From: a candidate division CSSED10-310 bacterium
GTDB lineage: Bacteria; CSSED10-310
Direction: 5' to 3'
Length of the DNA: 64,000 nucleotides
NCBI GenBank assembly: GCA_016931515.1
Contig: JAFGEQ010000006.1
Span: 259,175 to 323,174, forward strand
Below are positions 28,239 through 36,327 of the stretch, one piece after another (the stretch's first letter is position 1; every line of letters begins with the position of its first letter). Under the pieces are notes generated by a model that did not search any database, was not told the DNA's origin, and saw only the letters and a program-made list of their open reading frames with translations. The translations under genes and the position numbers were made by a program.

Positions 28239-29021
28239 TTAACCGGTTATCGATCGGGCTGTCTGGACTGTTTCGATAAGTTGTTGCGGCGAGAGGAGCA
28301 TTTCCAGACTGATAGTCGTCTCAGGAAGATCTTTTGCAATTCGTTTCAGTGAGTGTCTGAGATTCATCGTTCCGCCGTCCAATCCGGCATGTTGATCCTT
28401 TCTGCCGTCATTGTTATGCAGATGAACATGCGCGATGCGGGTGCCGAGTTCTTCCAGCCACTCATCCAGACTGATACTGGACCAGACGTTGACATGACCC
28501 GTATCAAGGCAGATTTTTAGATTGGGATGATCGACTTGATCGATAACGTTTTTTAGAAAAACAGGATTGTCATCAACGATGTTCTCAAGAACGACCGAAA
28601 CCCCCGCTTCCGCATATCGCGGTATCTCCCGTTTCCAAAAAGAGACTGTTTCTTTAATCCAATCATCCATGATATTGAATTTCTCGACATCACTGCTCAG
28701 CCCGGAGTGCATCACCAGTGTATCGGCGTCGAGTCGGATACTGACCTCTCGTGTCATATCGAGACGCTGTTGAACAGCCTGTCGAAACAGGTGATCAGGA
28801 TGACAATAGCTTACGCCAATAAAAGGCCCGTGAACCACGAGCAATCCCGGAAAGTCATCGCGGAATTGCCGGTGCGACTGGAATCGAGTCTTCCATTCCT
28901 GCTCCGATACAATTCCCTCAAGACCATAACTTTGCAATTCCATGCCAATATCAAGTTGGAGCAATCTGGGTATAATATCTCGCTCCTCAGGTTTTCCTCG
29001 TCCGCAAATCAGGTATTTCAC
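28239..29021 (-). CDS. Xylose-isomerase-like TIM-barrel protein (sugar phosphate isomerase/epimerase family)
   Basis: About 260 residues. The pattern of an AP-endonuclease-2-type TIM barrel is clear: LVVHGPFIG, DTLVMHSGL, VVLENIVDD (Glu ligand), KICLDTGHVNV (Asp and His ligands), IAHVHLHNNDG and DGGTMNL, giving the metal-binding Glu-Asp-His-Glu-type set. Members interconvert sugars or nick damaged DNA; the substrate cannot be told. GTG 29021 is preferred because GGAG lies nine bases upstream; a TTG at 29036 is possible. The start is inside the end of the DNA methyltransferase gene, a 35-base overlap, suggesting coupling. Confidence 0.8.
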   Translation of the reverse strand: MKYLICGRGKPEERDIIPRLLQLDIGMELQSYGLEGIVSEQEWKTRFQSHRQFRDDFPGLLVVHGPFIGVSYCHPDHLFRQAVQQRLDMTREVSIRLDADTLVMHSGLSSDVEKFNIMDDWIKETVSFWKREIPRYAEAGVSVVLENIVDDNPVFLKNVIDQVDHPNLKICLDTGHVNVWSSISLDEWLEELGTRIAHVHLHNNDGRKDQHAGLDGGTMNLRHSLKRIAKDLPETTISLEMLLSPQQLIETVQTARSITG

Positions 29022-29910
29022 TATCGGTTTCTCCAAATAGAGTCGGTTGGAGGCCTGTCATCGATAATTGGTGCTCAAGCCGATTAATAGTTTCTGTATA
29101 ATACAATGGATCGATCTCGTAACCGATAAAATTCAAATTCAAATGGGCACAGACAAGCGCGGTCGTACCAATTCCAAGGAATGGATCCATTACCATCCGG
29201 ATTGATTCATAGCCATGCAGCCGGATGCATTTTTCAACCAATTCCTCCGGATAACTTGCGGGATGTGGACGGTCTTTTTTTCTGGATGTTATCGTTTTAT
29301 ATGGAATGAACCAGGTGTTGCCGCGGCATCGAACATCCCGGCCGGTGGATTTCCATCGTGTTATATTGGATTTATGCATATAAGGGACCCCGATCGCCTT
29401 CCGGTCGATTGAGAGTCGGCCGGTGTGAGTGAAATGAAAGATATACTCATGGCAATCGTTGATGAAACGAGTTGAATTGATCGGTTTGAAATGGCCATAA
29501 CTGACAGGTTCGGACTGTATTCCTTTATAAATACTGGCTGGATTGTCTATCGATATCGCCTTGATCCAGTGAATAGTATTTTGAAGAGTGAGATGCTGAG
29601 CGATCTGCCGCGCGACATCCATGGCGATGAATGGGTCACTTGGTGCGGATCCGATGTTAAGAAACAGCGATCCCTCCGGCTCCATAACCTGCGCAACGGC
29701 CTGAGCCCATGAATCCATCCATTCGAGATAGTCTTTCCGAGTGATTGAATCGTTGTAGGAACTGTATTTAATCCCCAGGTTATAGGGAGGTGACGTTACG
29801 ATAACGGATACTGAACCGGGTGTCATTTGTTTCATACCCGCAATGCAGTCGCCGCAATGAACGGTTATCCGCTGAAATGGCCCGGTTTCGAAACTTTTTA
29901 TGTGGTTCAT
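28987..29910 (-). CDS. Orphan DNA methyltransferase, TSPPY type (beta-class order)
   Basis: 307 residues. Motif IV TSPPYNLG (residues 39-46) precedes the AdoMet-binding motif DPFLGIGTTALVC (about 250-262) and YEIDPLYY, the order of beta-class amino-methyltransferases. TSPPY is common in N4-cytosine enzymes, though N6-adenine members exist. The middle (about 115-230) is the target-recognition region. Start ATG 29910 with AAGGA upstream. No restriction endonuclease lies next to it, so it is probably a solitary methylase used for regulation or genome marking. Its 3' end is nested with a sugar isomerase-like gene. Confidence 0.87.
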   Translation of the reverse strand: MNHIKSFETGPFQRITVHCGDCIAGMKQMTPGSVSVIVTSPPYNLGIKYSSYNDSITRKDYLEWMDSWAQAVAQVMEPEGSLFLNIGSAPSDPFIAMDVARQIAQHLTLQNTIHWIKAISIDNPASIYKGIQSEPVSYGHFKPINSTRFINDCHEYIFHFTHTGRLSIDRKAIGVPYMHKSNITRWKSTGRDVRCRGNTWFIPYKTITSRKKDRPHPASYPEELVEKCIRLHGYESIRMVMDPFLGIGTTALVCAHLNLNFIGYEIDPLYYTETINRLEHQLSMTGLQPTLFGETDSEIPDLRTRKT

Positions 29911-29920
29911 AAAGATTCCT

Positions 29921-29949
29921 TTGTCATTATCGCCACCAGACGCTACAAT
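29921..29949 (+). promoter_or_regulatory. Promoter for PilZ-domain gene
   Basis: TTGTCA (29921-29926), 17-base spacer, TACAAT (29944-29949). It sits in the 80-base gap between the divergent methyltransferase and PilZ genes. Confidence 0.6.
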
Positions 29950-29990
29950 TTAGATTGGAAGATATCATAACGCAAACAGAGGGATGTTTT

Positions 29991-30353
29991 ATGGCCTCGA
30001 ATTCTTTACCAGAGAATCAGCCCAAAGACAAAATTCAATGGCTCATCAGCCGTCAGGCCCGAGCGGTCGATCAGAGGATCTCGGAGCGGCGGCCAGTGGA
30101 GAAGGGGACTGAAGTCATTTTTCCACTGATCTGTCGGGGAGAGGTCGTGGACATTTCCCGGGAAGGGATATCCATCCGGTTTAAGCCCGAGGACTCGCCC
30201 AAGTTGGAAACCGGTCAGACCATCCCGATCACGCTTGAAGTGGACGATCATGTTCTCAATATACCGGCGATTGTCCGTCGTGTGGAGACGCGTTTCGGCA
30301 TTATCATTATGGGAATGCAGTTTGATCCGGAAAACATCAAGATTGAAGAATAG
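29991..30353 (+). CDS. PilZ-domain protein
   Basis: 120 residues. PilZ domains are receptors for cyclic di-GMP. The N-terminal ERRPVEKG is near the RxxxR position, and VVDISREGISIRF matches the D/N-x-S-x-x-G motif; VRRVETRFGIIIMGMQFD is the usual closing strand pair. The first binding motif is imperfect (Arg spacing less clear), so nucleotide binding is not assured. ATG 29991 is chosen over 29955 because GAGGGATG lies just upstream. Stand-alone single-domain proteins of this sort typically act through partner binding. Confidence 0.8.
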   Translation: MASNSLPENQPKDKIQWLISRQARAVDQRISERRPVEKGTEVIFPLICRGEVVDISREGISIRFKPEDSPKLETGQTIPITLEVDDHVLNIPAIVRRVETRFGIIIMGMQFDPENIKIEE

Positions 30354-30474
30354 AATCCCGGCATCGTCCGCTGCACGCAGACCTTTTTGACAATCTGAAC
30401 ACGAATTCAATTTTTTCTTGAACCTGTGGGTAGTATAATATCGGTATGTTGTTTCTAGTTTTCAGGAGGGAATT

Positions 30475-31671
30475 ATGAGTAAAATCAAAGGTACTATCGG
30501 GATATTGACGGGTGGCGGAGATGTCCCCGGTCTGAATCCCGCCATTCGGGCTGTGACGATCAGGGCTCTTCGGGAAGGGTACAGGGTTATCGGGATTCGC
30601 AGGGGATGGGAAGGCCTGATATCTATGGTTCGCGACAAGAAGGCGGACAATTCCTTGTCGTACATGGACCTGTCGGAAGAGTTGGTGAACAAGCTGGTGC
30701 GGACTGGCGGCACCTTCCTGCATACATCTCGCACACGCCCGAGTCATATACCGGCCAACACGGTTCCTGAGCATCTCAAGGAAATATTTAACGCTGAACT
30801 CAATGATTTGACACCTGAAGTACTGGCGAATCTCGCATGGCTGGGAATCGAGTATCTGATTCCCATCGGCGGAGATGATACGTTGAGTTATGCAGCTCAT
30901 CTTCAGAAGCAGGGATTTCATTGTGTCGCGATACCCAAAACGATGGATAATGATGTACCGGGAACAGATTATTGTATTGGGTTCAGCACGGCGGTGACCC
31001 GTATTATCAAGATGACGCATGATCTCAGAACGACCGCTGACTCTCATCAACGTCTGATGGTCGTTGAAGTGTTCGGCCGATATGCGGGATTCACAGCCCT
31101 TCTGCCGACAATGGCTGGTGCTGCCAACAGGTGTCTGATACCGGAGCATCCGTTCTGCATGGATCGATTAACGGAGTTGTTGATGGAGGATCGACGACAT
31201 AATCAGAGTTCGTCAGCGGTCGTATTGGTATCGGAAGGAGCGAAAACGGAATCAGGCCAGATGCTTTTCGAAGGCATGGAAACAGATATGTACGGTCATC
31301 GAAAACTTGGCGGGATCGGGGACTATGTATCGGCCGAATTGAAAAAACTGTCAGCGAAATACAATAACAACCGGCCGATCCACAATATCAATCAACGGTT
31401 GGGTTATCTGATAAGATCCGGAGAGCCCGATGCGCTGGATTCCATCGTGCCTATGGTTTTCGGCAATATGGCACTGGACTTGATACTGAAAAATCGATTC
31501 GGCCGCCTGGTCAGCATCCGGCGCGGTCAATATGATGATGTTCCGCTTGATATCGTCACGAGTTTTAAAAAGGTTGTCGACGTCAACAAGTATTACAATA
31601 CGGAGCGATATCGACCTGTATTTAAAAGTTTTGAAGGGAAATCCCTGTTGATCATGACCAGCGATATCTGA
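30475..31671 (+). CDS. pfp: 6-phosphofructokinase with pyrophosphate-type residues
   Basis: 398 residues. Commits fructose 6-phosphate to glycolysis. GILTGGGDVPGLN and the substrate motif PKTMDND (residues 154-160, catalytic Asp158) define the family. At the donor site the sequence is GGDD (132-135), and the later motif starts PKT: the Asp after GGD and the Lys before T replace the two Gly residues of ATP enzymes (Gly104 and Gly124 in E. coli numbering). In characterised enzymes this pair marks use of pyrophosphate rather than ATP, making the step reversible. A TATAAT box lies at 30434-30439 and AGGAGGG precedes the ATG. Pyrophosphate use is an inference from these two positions. Confidence 0.88.
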   Translation: MSKIKGTIGILTGGGDVPGLNPAIRAVTIRALREGYRVIGIRRGWEGLISMVRDKKADNSLSYMDLSEELVNKLVRTGGTFLHTSRTRPSHIPANTVPEHLKEIFNAELNDLTPEVLANLAWLGIEYLIPIGGDDTLSYAAHLQKQGFHCVAIPKTMDNDVPGTDYCIGFSTAVTRIIKMTHDLRTTADSHQRLMVVEVFGRYAGFTALLPTMAGAANRCLIPEHPFCMDRLTELLMEDRRHNQSSSAVVLVSEGAKTESGQMLFEGMETDMYGHRKLGGIGDYVSAELKKLSAKYNNNRPIHNINQRLGYLIRSGEPDALDSIVPMVFGNMALDLILKNRFGRLVSIRRGQYDDVPLDIVTSFKKVVDVNKYYNTERYRPVFKSFEGKSLLIMTSDI

Positions 31672-31695
31672 TACCGGTATTAACAAAACCATACA

Positions 31696-31724
31696 TTGAC
31701 AAAGCCCAATCATGCTTTTATGGT
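31696..31724 (+). promoter_or_regulatory. Promoter for panD (and serS)
   Basis: TTGACA (31696-31701), 17-base spacer, TATGGT (31719-31724), with a perfect -35 box, 39 bases before the panD start codon. Confidence 0.55.
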
Positions 31725-31762
31725 CATGTATCCGTAGTGCGTCTGATAAGAAAGGAGCGGTC

Positions 31763-32113
31763 ATGTTGCTGCGAATATGCAAAAGTAAAATACATAGAGC
31801 CCGGGTAACGGATGCCAATCTGAACTATGAAGGCAGTATCACGATCGACCAGGAATTAATCGAGGCCTCCGGTTTATTGCCATATGAAATGGTGCAGGTT
31901 TACAACCTCGCAACCGGAGCCCGTATTGAGACCTATGTTATTTCGGGAGAACCGGGATCCGGGACGATTTGTATCAATGGAGCTGCCGCCAGGTTTTTTG
32001 CTCCGGATGATCTTGTCATCATCGTGGCCTTTGCGTTGATGTCACCCTCCGAAGCGGAATCTTATAAACCCGGAATTATTCGTGTTGACTCCACCAATCG
32101 GATCATCAAATAA
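31763..32113 (+). CDS. panD: Aspartate 1-decarboxylase (PanD)
   Basis: 116 residues, the normal proenzyme size. Makes beta-alanine from aspartate for pantothenate and coenzyme A. Self-cleavage between Gly24 and Ser25 (NYEGSITID) would create the pyruvoyl cofactor; Lys9 and the Tyr22 positions are as in the family, and INGAAARFF is the conserved C-terminal segment. ATG 31763 with AAAGGAG was chosen over an in-frame start at 31712. serS begins 16 bases downstream, so they are probably cotranscribed. Confidence 0.95.
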   Translation: MLLRICKSKIHRARVTDANLNYEGSITIDQELIEASGLLPYEMVQVYNLATGARIETYVISGEPGSGTICINGAAARFFAPDDLVIIVAFALMSPSEAESYKPGIIRVDSTNRIIK

Positions 32114-32128
32114 AAAGGAACAATTGTC

Positions 32129-33403
32129 ATGCTTGATATCAAACGTATCAGGAAAGATCCTGAAGCCATTCGTAAAGCTGTCGAGCGGCTTCATACGGAC
32201 ACACCGCTCGATTCCATTCTTAAACTCGATCAATCACACCGCGAACTTCTCGTTCAAGTTGAAGACTTGAAGGCAATCCGCAATTCCGTTTCGAAGGATA
32301 TCGCCAATGAAAAGGACGATCAGTTGCGAAAGGTCAAGATTCAGGAAATGCGCCGAGTCGGTGACCGTATTGGGGAGATGGATGACCAGCTTCGCCTCAT
32401 TGAGGAAGCGTTGCGTGAAGCACTTCTGAGTATGCCGAATATCCCTCATGAGACAGCGCCGGATGGTCAATCCGAAAACGACAATGTTGTGATCCGCGAA
32501 GTCGGTTCTCCGCGTGTTTTCGAGTTTGATCCGAAGCCGCATTGGGAACTGGCTGAACGTCTAGGTATAATCGATTTTGAACGGGGCACGCGAATTTCCG
32601 GTTCACGATTCTATATTTTAAAAGGTCTTGGAGCCCGGTTACAACGGGCGGTCATTTCCTTCATGCTGGATCTTCATACCCAGGAACACGGCTATACAGA
32701 GGTGTATCCGCCGTTCATGGTCAGGAGTGAATGCCTGTATGGTACTGGGCAGCTTCCCAAATTCGGAGACAATCTGTACCGGGATGCAGAGGAGGATTTC
32801 TATTTTATTCCGACGGCTGAAGTTCCTGTCACGAACATGCATGCCGGCGAAATTTTTGATCCTGGTATTCTGCCATTGAATTATGTAGCGGCCAGTGCGT
32901 GTTTCCGCAGGGAAAAGATGTCGGCTGGGCGCGATGTCCGGGGTATCAAACGCGGGCACCAGTTCGACAAGGTGGAAATTGTGAAATTCGTTGAACCGGA
33001 CACCAGCTACCAGGAGCTTGAAATCCTGTTGGGCCATGCGGAGAAAGTCTGTATCGCTCTCGGCATTCCCCATCGTGTGTTAAATATCTGCGCGGCCGAT
33101 TTGTCGTTCACGGCTTCGAAAAAATATGACATAGAAGTCTGGGCACCGGGTTGCAATGAATGGCTGGAAGTAAGTTCATGCTCGAATTTTGAAGATTTTC
33201 AAGCGCGACGGGCTGATATCAAATACCGACCGGAACCGAAGGCAAAGGCACGATATGTTCATACGCTCAACGGGTCCGGATTGGCTCTTCCGAGAACCCT
33301 GATTGCAATCCTGGAAAATTTTCAGGAAGCCGACGGGTCTGTCACGATACCGTCCATCCTGATTCCCTATATGAACGGATTGAGACAGATCGGACCACGC
33401 TAG
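32129..33403 (+). CDS. serS: Seryl-tRNA synthetase
   Basis: 424 residues. Charges serine tRNAs. Starts MLDIKRIRKDPEAI with the N-terminal coiled-coil arm (about residues 30-100) and has class II motif 2 (ACFRREKMSAGRDVRGIKRGHQFDK) in parts at residues 265-290 and motif 3 (GSGLALPRTLIAILEN) near residue 390. Complete and of normal length. A pair of alternative hairpins follows directly after its stop. Confidence 0.97.
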   Translation: MLDIKRIRKDPEAIRKAVERLHTDTPLDSILKLDQSHRELLVQVEDLKAIRNSVSKDIANEKDDQLRKVKIQEMRRVGDRIGEMDDQLRLIEEALREALLSMPNIPHETAPDGQSENDNVVIREVGSPRVFEFDPKPHWELAERLGIIDFERGTRISGSRFYILKGLGARLQRAVISFMLDLHTQEHGYTEVYPPFMVRSECLYGTGQLPKFGDNLYRDAEEDFYFIPTAEVPVTNMHAGEIFDPGILPLNYVAASACFRREKMSAGRDVRGIKRGHQFDKVEIVKFVEPDTSYQELEILLGHAEKVCIALGIPHRVLNICAADLSFTASKKYDIEVWAPGCNEWLEVSSCSNFEDFQARRADIKYRPEPKAKARYVHTLNGSGLALPRTLIAILENFQEADGSVTIPSILIPYMNGLRQIGPR

Positions 33404-33475
33404 CGTGCTGTCCCAGTGAATGCTTGGCAGTACCGTAGCGTCCGGGCAGCACGCAAAGAGGTGCGGGACGTGCTG
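33403..33475 (+). promoter_or_regulatory. Two mutually exclusive hairpins after serS
   Basis: GCGTGCTG-T-CCC (33403-33414) can pair with GGGCAGCACGC (33444-33454): eleven pairs and one bulged base. The same CAGCACG (33447-33453) can instead pair with CGTGCTG (33469-33475), seven perfect pairs. Only one can form at a time. No T run follows, so it is not a standard terminator; it may affect message stability, or be chance. Confidence 0.3.
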
Positions 33476-33518
33476 TATTACCGTGAGAGAACCTTTTCGG
33501 ACTGATGGGGACTCAACA

Positions 33519-33998
33519 CTAGGGGTTCTCGATTCGATCCAGACTCGTTATACGCCAATCCCGGTCCGATTTGCTCAGGTGCACGACAACATGGGCCGGT
33601 TGTTTCATATCGCCGATGATGTATCCCCGGACTCCAAGTTCATGAGTTGCAACAATACGAAAATCCAAACTGACATCAGCGTTCCGCCCCTGTCTGCGAA
33701 CCGTTTTTTCCAAGATTATGACATTTATATCGTCCAGCGATTGAAATATATCCATTAGTATCAACCGGATATCATCCGGTCCGTATCCGTATGCATCAAT
33801 ATAATCACTGGACAAGTACCCTAGACAAACAGACGCATCCTCGTCATGGAATCCATCCTGAACTTCCCGGATGACCCGGTTTATTGGCCTGTTTTGAGCT
33901 GTTACCAGGTACCAGATCAGCAGGAGCGCGATAACACCGATGCCCATCATTTTTCCGGATAACAGGTGCCGCATTAACGACCTCGCATTCTCTTTCAA
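33519..33998 (-). CDS. Membrane-anchored NTF2-like small protein, unknown function
   Basis: 159 residues. One N-terminal membrane helix (MMGIGVIALLLIWYLVT, about residues 17-33) followed by about 125 residues on the far side. The soluble part (VIREVQDGFHDEDASVCLGYLSSDYID, seen in pieces) has the helix-loop then strand order of SnoaL/NTF2-like cone folds, in which a buried pocket binds a small molecule or serves only as a dimer scaffold. No catalytic residues are obvious. Divergent from the kinase gene at 34080. Confidence 0.55.
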   Translation of the reverse strand: MKENARSLMRHLLSGKMMGIGVIALLLIWYLVTAQNRPINRVIREVQDGFHDEDASVCLGYLSSDYIDAYGYGPDDIRLILMDIFQSLDDINVIILEKTVRRQGRNADVSLDFRIVATHELGVRGYIIGDMKQPAHVVVHLSKSDRDWRITSLDRIENP

Positions 33999-34026
33999 AC
34001 TGCAATTATTTGAGGAAATAGAATGG

Positions 34027-34055
34027 TTGTCATGAATCTTGCTTCCGTGTACACT
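34027..34055 (+). promoter_or_regulatory. Promoter for repeat-kinase gene
   Basis: TTGTCA (34027-34032), 17-base spacer, TACACT (34050-34055). It lies downstream of a possible start codon at 34023, so transcripts from it would start translation at ATG 34080 (GGGAG about 12 bases before it). Confidence 0.5.
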
Positions 34056-34079
34056 ATAGCATATGGGAGCGGGGAAAAC

Positions 34080-36293
34080 ATGGCTGATCCTCTGCGAAAA
34101 GCACAGAAACTAGAAAAAAAGGGAGACTACGAGAGAGCTGCGGAAATATACGCATCGCTTGGAGAGACCAGGCATGCGATAGATTTGCTGCTGGATGCGG
34201 AGCAATATGATCTTGCATCTGAATTAATGATATCGAGCAATCGGGTTGAGGAGGCCATCAATCTGTATCTGAAAAGAGGGCAGATCCAGAAAGCCTTGAA
34301 TCAGTTGAAGAAACAAGGTGATTTTTTTCGTGCTGCAATGATATGCAAACAACAGAAGCAATTTCGTGAAGCCGCCGCGTTGTTCGAGAAATGCGGCATT
34401 TTATCTGAAGCGGCCCGTATGTATGCGGAGGAGCGTGATTACAAACGGGCAGCGGAGTTATACCTTCGTTCCAATATGATGCAAAGTGCTGCGGAGTCCT
34501 ATGAATCGGCTGTTAAAGAGCTGGAAGTGAAGGCGAATCCTTTCAGCACCACATCAGGCGATGTTTTAGCCCGATCCCTGTGGTTGAAAGCCGCAAAAGC
34601 GTGGGAACTGGTCCCGAATCCTGAGAAGGCGGGTAAAATCTACCAGGATCTAATGGAATGGGAATTGGCTGGCACATTGTATGAATCAATAGGGAACTTC
34701 CGGAAAGCTCTGTTTTGTTTTGAGCAGTCGGACAATATCGATAAAACACTCCAACTCCTGAAAAATCTGAATATGCATGAAAAAGCTGCCAAACTGATGG
34801 CTGTAAAAGCGGAATCCAGTGGCGATCTGGCAATGGCGGCGCAATTTGCTCTTCAACAGAAAGACTATGCGAAAGCAGCGGAGTATTACGAACGTTTGGG
34901 AGATTTCCGGCTGGCAGCTGAAAATTACGAAAAAAGCCAGGCTTTTCTTCTGGCAGCGGAAGCATATTTCAAGGCGGACGATATTCCTAAAGCTGCCCGT
35001 ATGTACAGAATTGCGGGTAATCTCGATACGGCTGCAAAGCTTTATGAGCAATTATCGCAGACTGATCAGGCGGTCGAACTCCACGTGCAAAGCCAGAACT
35101 TCTGCAGAGGTGCCGAATTGCTTCTTGAAGCGGAAAAAACCGAGGAAGCGTTGCGATTACTCTTAAGGGTACCCGAGGATCATCCATCTCAGAGAACTAT
35201 CAGGCGGTTAAAAGCAATCGCTTATTTTCGGTTAAAGAAAATACAGACTGGTTTCAATTTTGTATCCGATTTATTGGAGCAACCGGTATCGGCGGATAAT
35301 ATTGATGTGCATTATGAGTATGCCAATGCCCTTCAGGAAGAGGGTCGGTTGAAAGAATCTCTTGTTGCTTTCCAGCGGATTGTGGATCACGATAAAAACT
35401 ATAAAAACGCACTGAAATGTCTAAATTGGTGCGCCGCCATGGAAGAAACATTATCGGCAAAAATCAGTGATACGGTTGTCGGGGAATTACCCATCGGAAT
35501 TGTTATCGCCGGGCGCTATGAACTGCTGGAATTGCTTGGAAAGGGTGGAATGGGAGTTGTGTATCGTGCTGCTGATCGGGAACTGAATCTCGCGGTTGCA
35601 CTGAAAATCCTGCGCCCGAAACTGAGCTACGATCCGGATTTTATCGAGATGTTCAAACGGGAAGTCACTCTGGCCCGGATGTTATCTCATCCGAATATTA
35701 TCAAGATCTATGATCTGAACCGGATGGGGAATATGTGGTTTGTGTCGATGGAATATCTTCAGGGTGAAGAAGTCAAGGATGTGATCATTCGCGAAGGGAA
35801 GCTTGCATCCGAACAGGTACAGAGTATCGGTATGCAAATTCTGTCAGCATTAAGCCATAGCCACAGCAGAAACCTGATTCACTCGGATGTGAAACCTCAA
35901 AACATATTCCTCGATGAGAAAGGTCATGCAACTCTCGTTGATTTCGGCATTGCCAGAACGATGTCATCTCACTCGAAAGACCAGATTGTTTATGGAACAC
36001 CCGGATATATATCTCCGGAGCAGATTACAGGTGATCAGGCAACGCCTCGATCAGATATATATTCACTCGGTGTATCCCTGTACGAAATGGTTACCGGACG
36101 AGTACCGTTCGAAGAAGAAACGATGGATTTAATCCTGGAGAGCCAGCTGAAAACGGACCCGCCACCACCATCCCATTATTCATCGGAAGTCCCGAAATGG
36201 ATGGATAACCTCATCATAAAAATGATGGCAAGAAAGCCCTTGAATCGATTCGCCTCCGCCGATGATGTTCTCGCGGTGTTTCCCAAATCCTGA
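34080..36293 (+). CDS. TPR-like repeat protein with C-terminal Ser/Thr protein kinase
   Basis: 737 residues from ATG 34080; an in-frame ATG at 34023 would add 19 residues but lies upstream of the best promoter. About residues 1-440 are short helical repeats (DYERAAEIYASLGE, QFREAAALFEKCGI, DYKRAAELYLRSNM, DYAKAAEYYERLGD), TPR-like. The kinase occupies about residues 477-737: glycine loop GKGGMGVVY, lysine in VALKIL, catalytic loop HSDVKPQN (Asp603, Lys605, Asn608), VDFGIAR (Asp621) and GTPGYISPEQ. The Arg before the catalytic Asp is Ser, making it a non-RD kinase. Most bacterial kinases of this type carry the kinase first and TPRs last; here the order is reversed. No membrane helix is visible. 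An FHA protein is encoded at 41030-41620. Confidence 0.88.
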   Translation: MADPLRKAQKLEKKGDYERAAEIYASLGETRHAIDLLLDAEQYDLASELMISSNRVEEAINLYLKRGQIQKALNQLKKQGDFFRAAMICKQQKQFREAAALFEKCGILSEAARMYAEERDYKRAAELYLRSNMMQSAAESYESAVKELEVKANPFSTTSGDVLARSLWLKAAKAWELVPNPEKAGKIYQDLMEWELAGTLYESIGNFRKALFCFEQSDNIDKTLQLLKNLNMHEKAAKLMAVKAESSGDLAMAAQFALQQKDYAKAAEYYERLGDFRLAAENYEKSQAFLLAAEAYFKADDIPKAARMYRIAGNLDTAAKLYEQLSQTDQAVELHVQSQNFCRGAELLLEAEKTEEALRLLLRVPEDHPSQRTIRRLKAIAYFRLKKIQTGFNFVSDLLEQPVSADNIDVHYEYANALQEEGRLKESLVAFQRIVDHDKNYKNALKCLNWCAAMEETLSAKISDTVVGELPIGIVIAGRYELLELLGKGGMGVVYRAADRELNLAVALKILRPKLSYDPDFIEMFKREVTLARMLSHPNIIKIYDLNRMGNMWFVSMEYLQGEEVKDVIIREGKLASEQVQSIGMQILSALSHSHSRNLIHSDVKPQNIFLDEKGHATLVDFGIARTMSSHSKDQIVYGTPGYISPEQITGDQATPRSDIYSLGVSLYEMVTGRVPFEEETMDLILESQLKTDPPPPSHYSSEVPKWMDNLIIKMMARKPLNRFASADDVLAVFPKS

Positions 36294-36301
36294 AAATGCT
36301 C

Positions 36302-36327
36302 CGGGAGGATTCCCGTGCTATTTTTTT
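36302..36327 (+). terminator. Possible terminator after the kinase gene
   Basis: CGGGA (36302-36306) pairs with TCCCG (36311-36315) around a four-base loop; seven T residues follow at 36321-36327, five bases after the stem. The short stem lowers confidence. Confidence 0.35.

Noticed and set aside
30337..31149. 270-residue reverse frame over the phosphofructokinase gene
   Set aside because: It mirrors a well-supported enzyme gene and has no domain or ribosome site.
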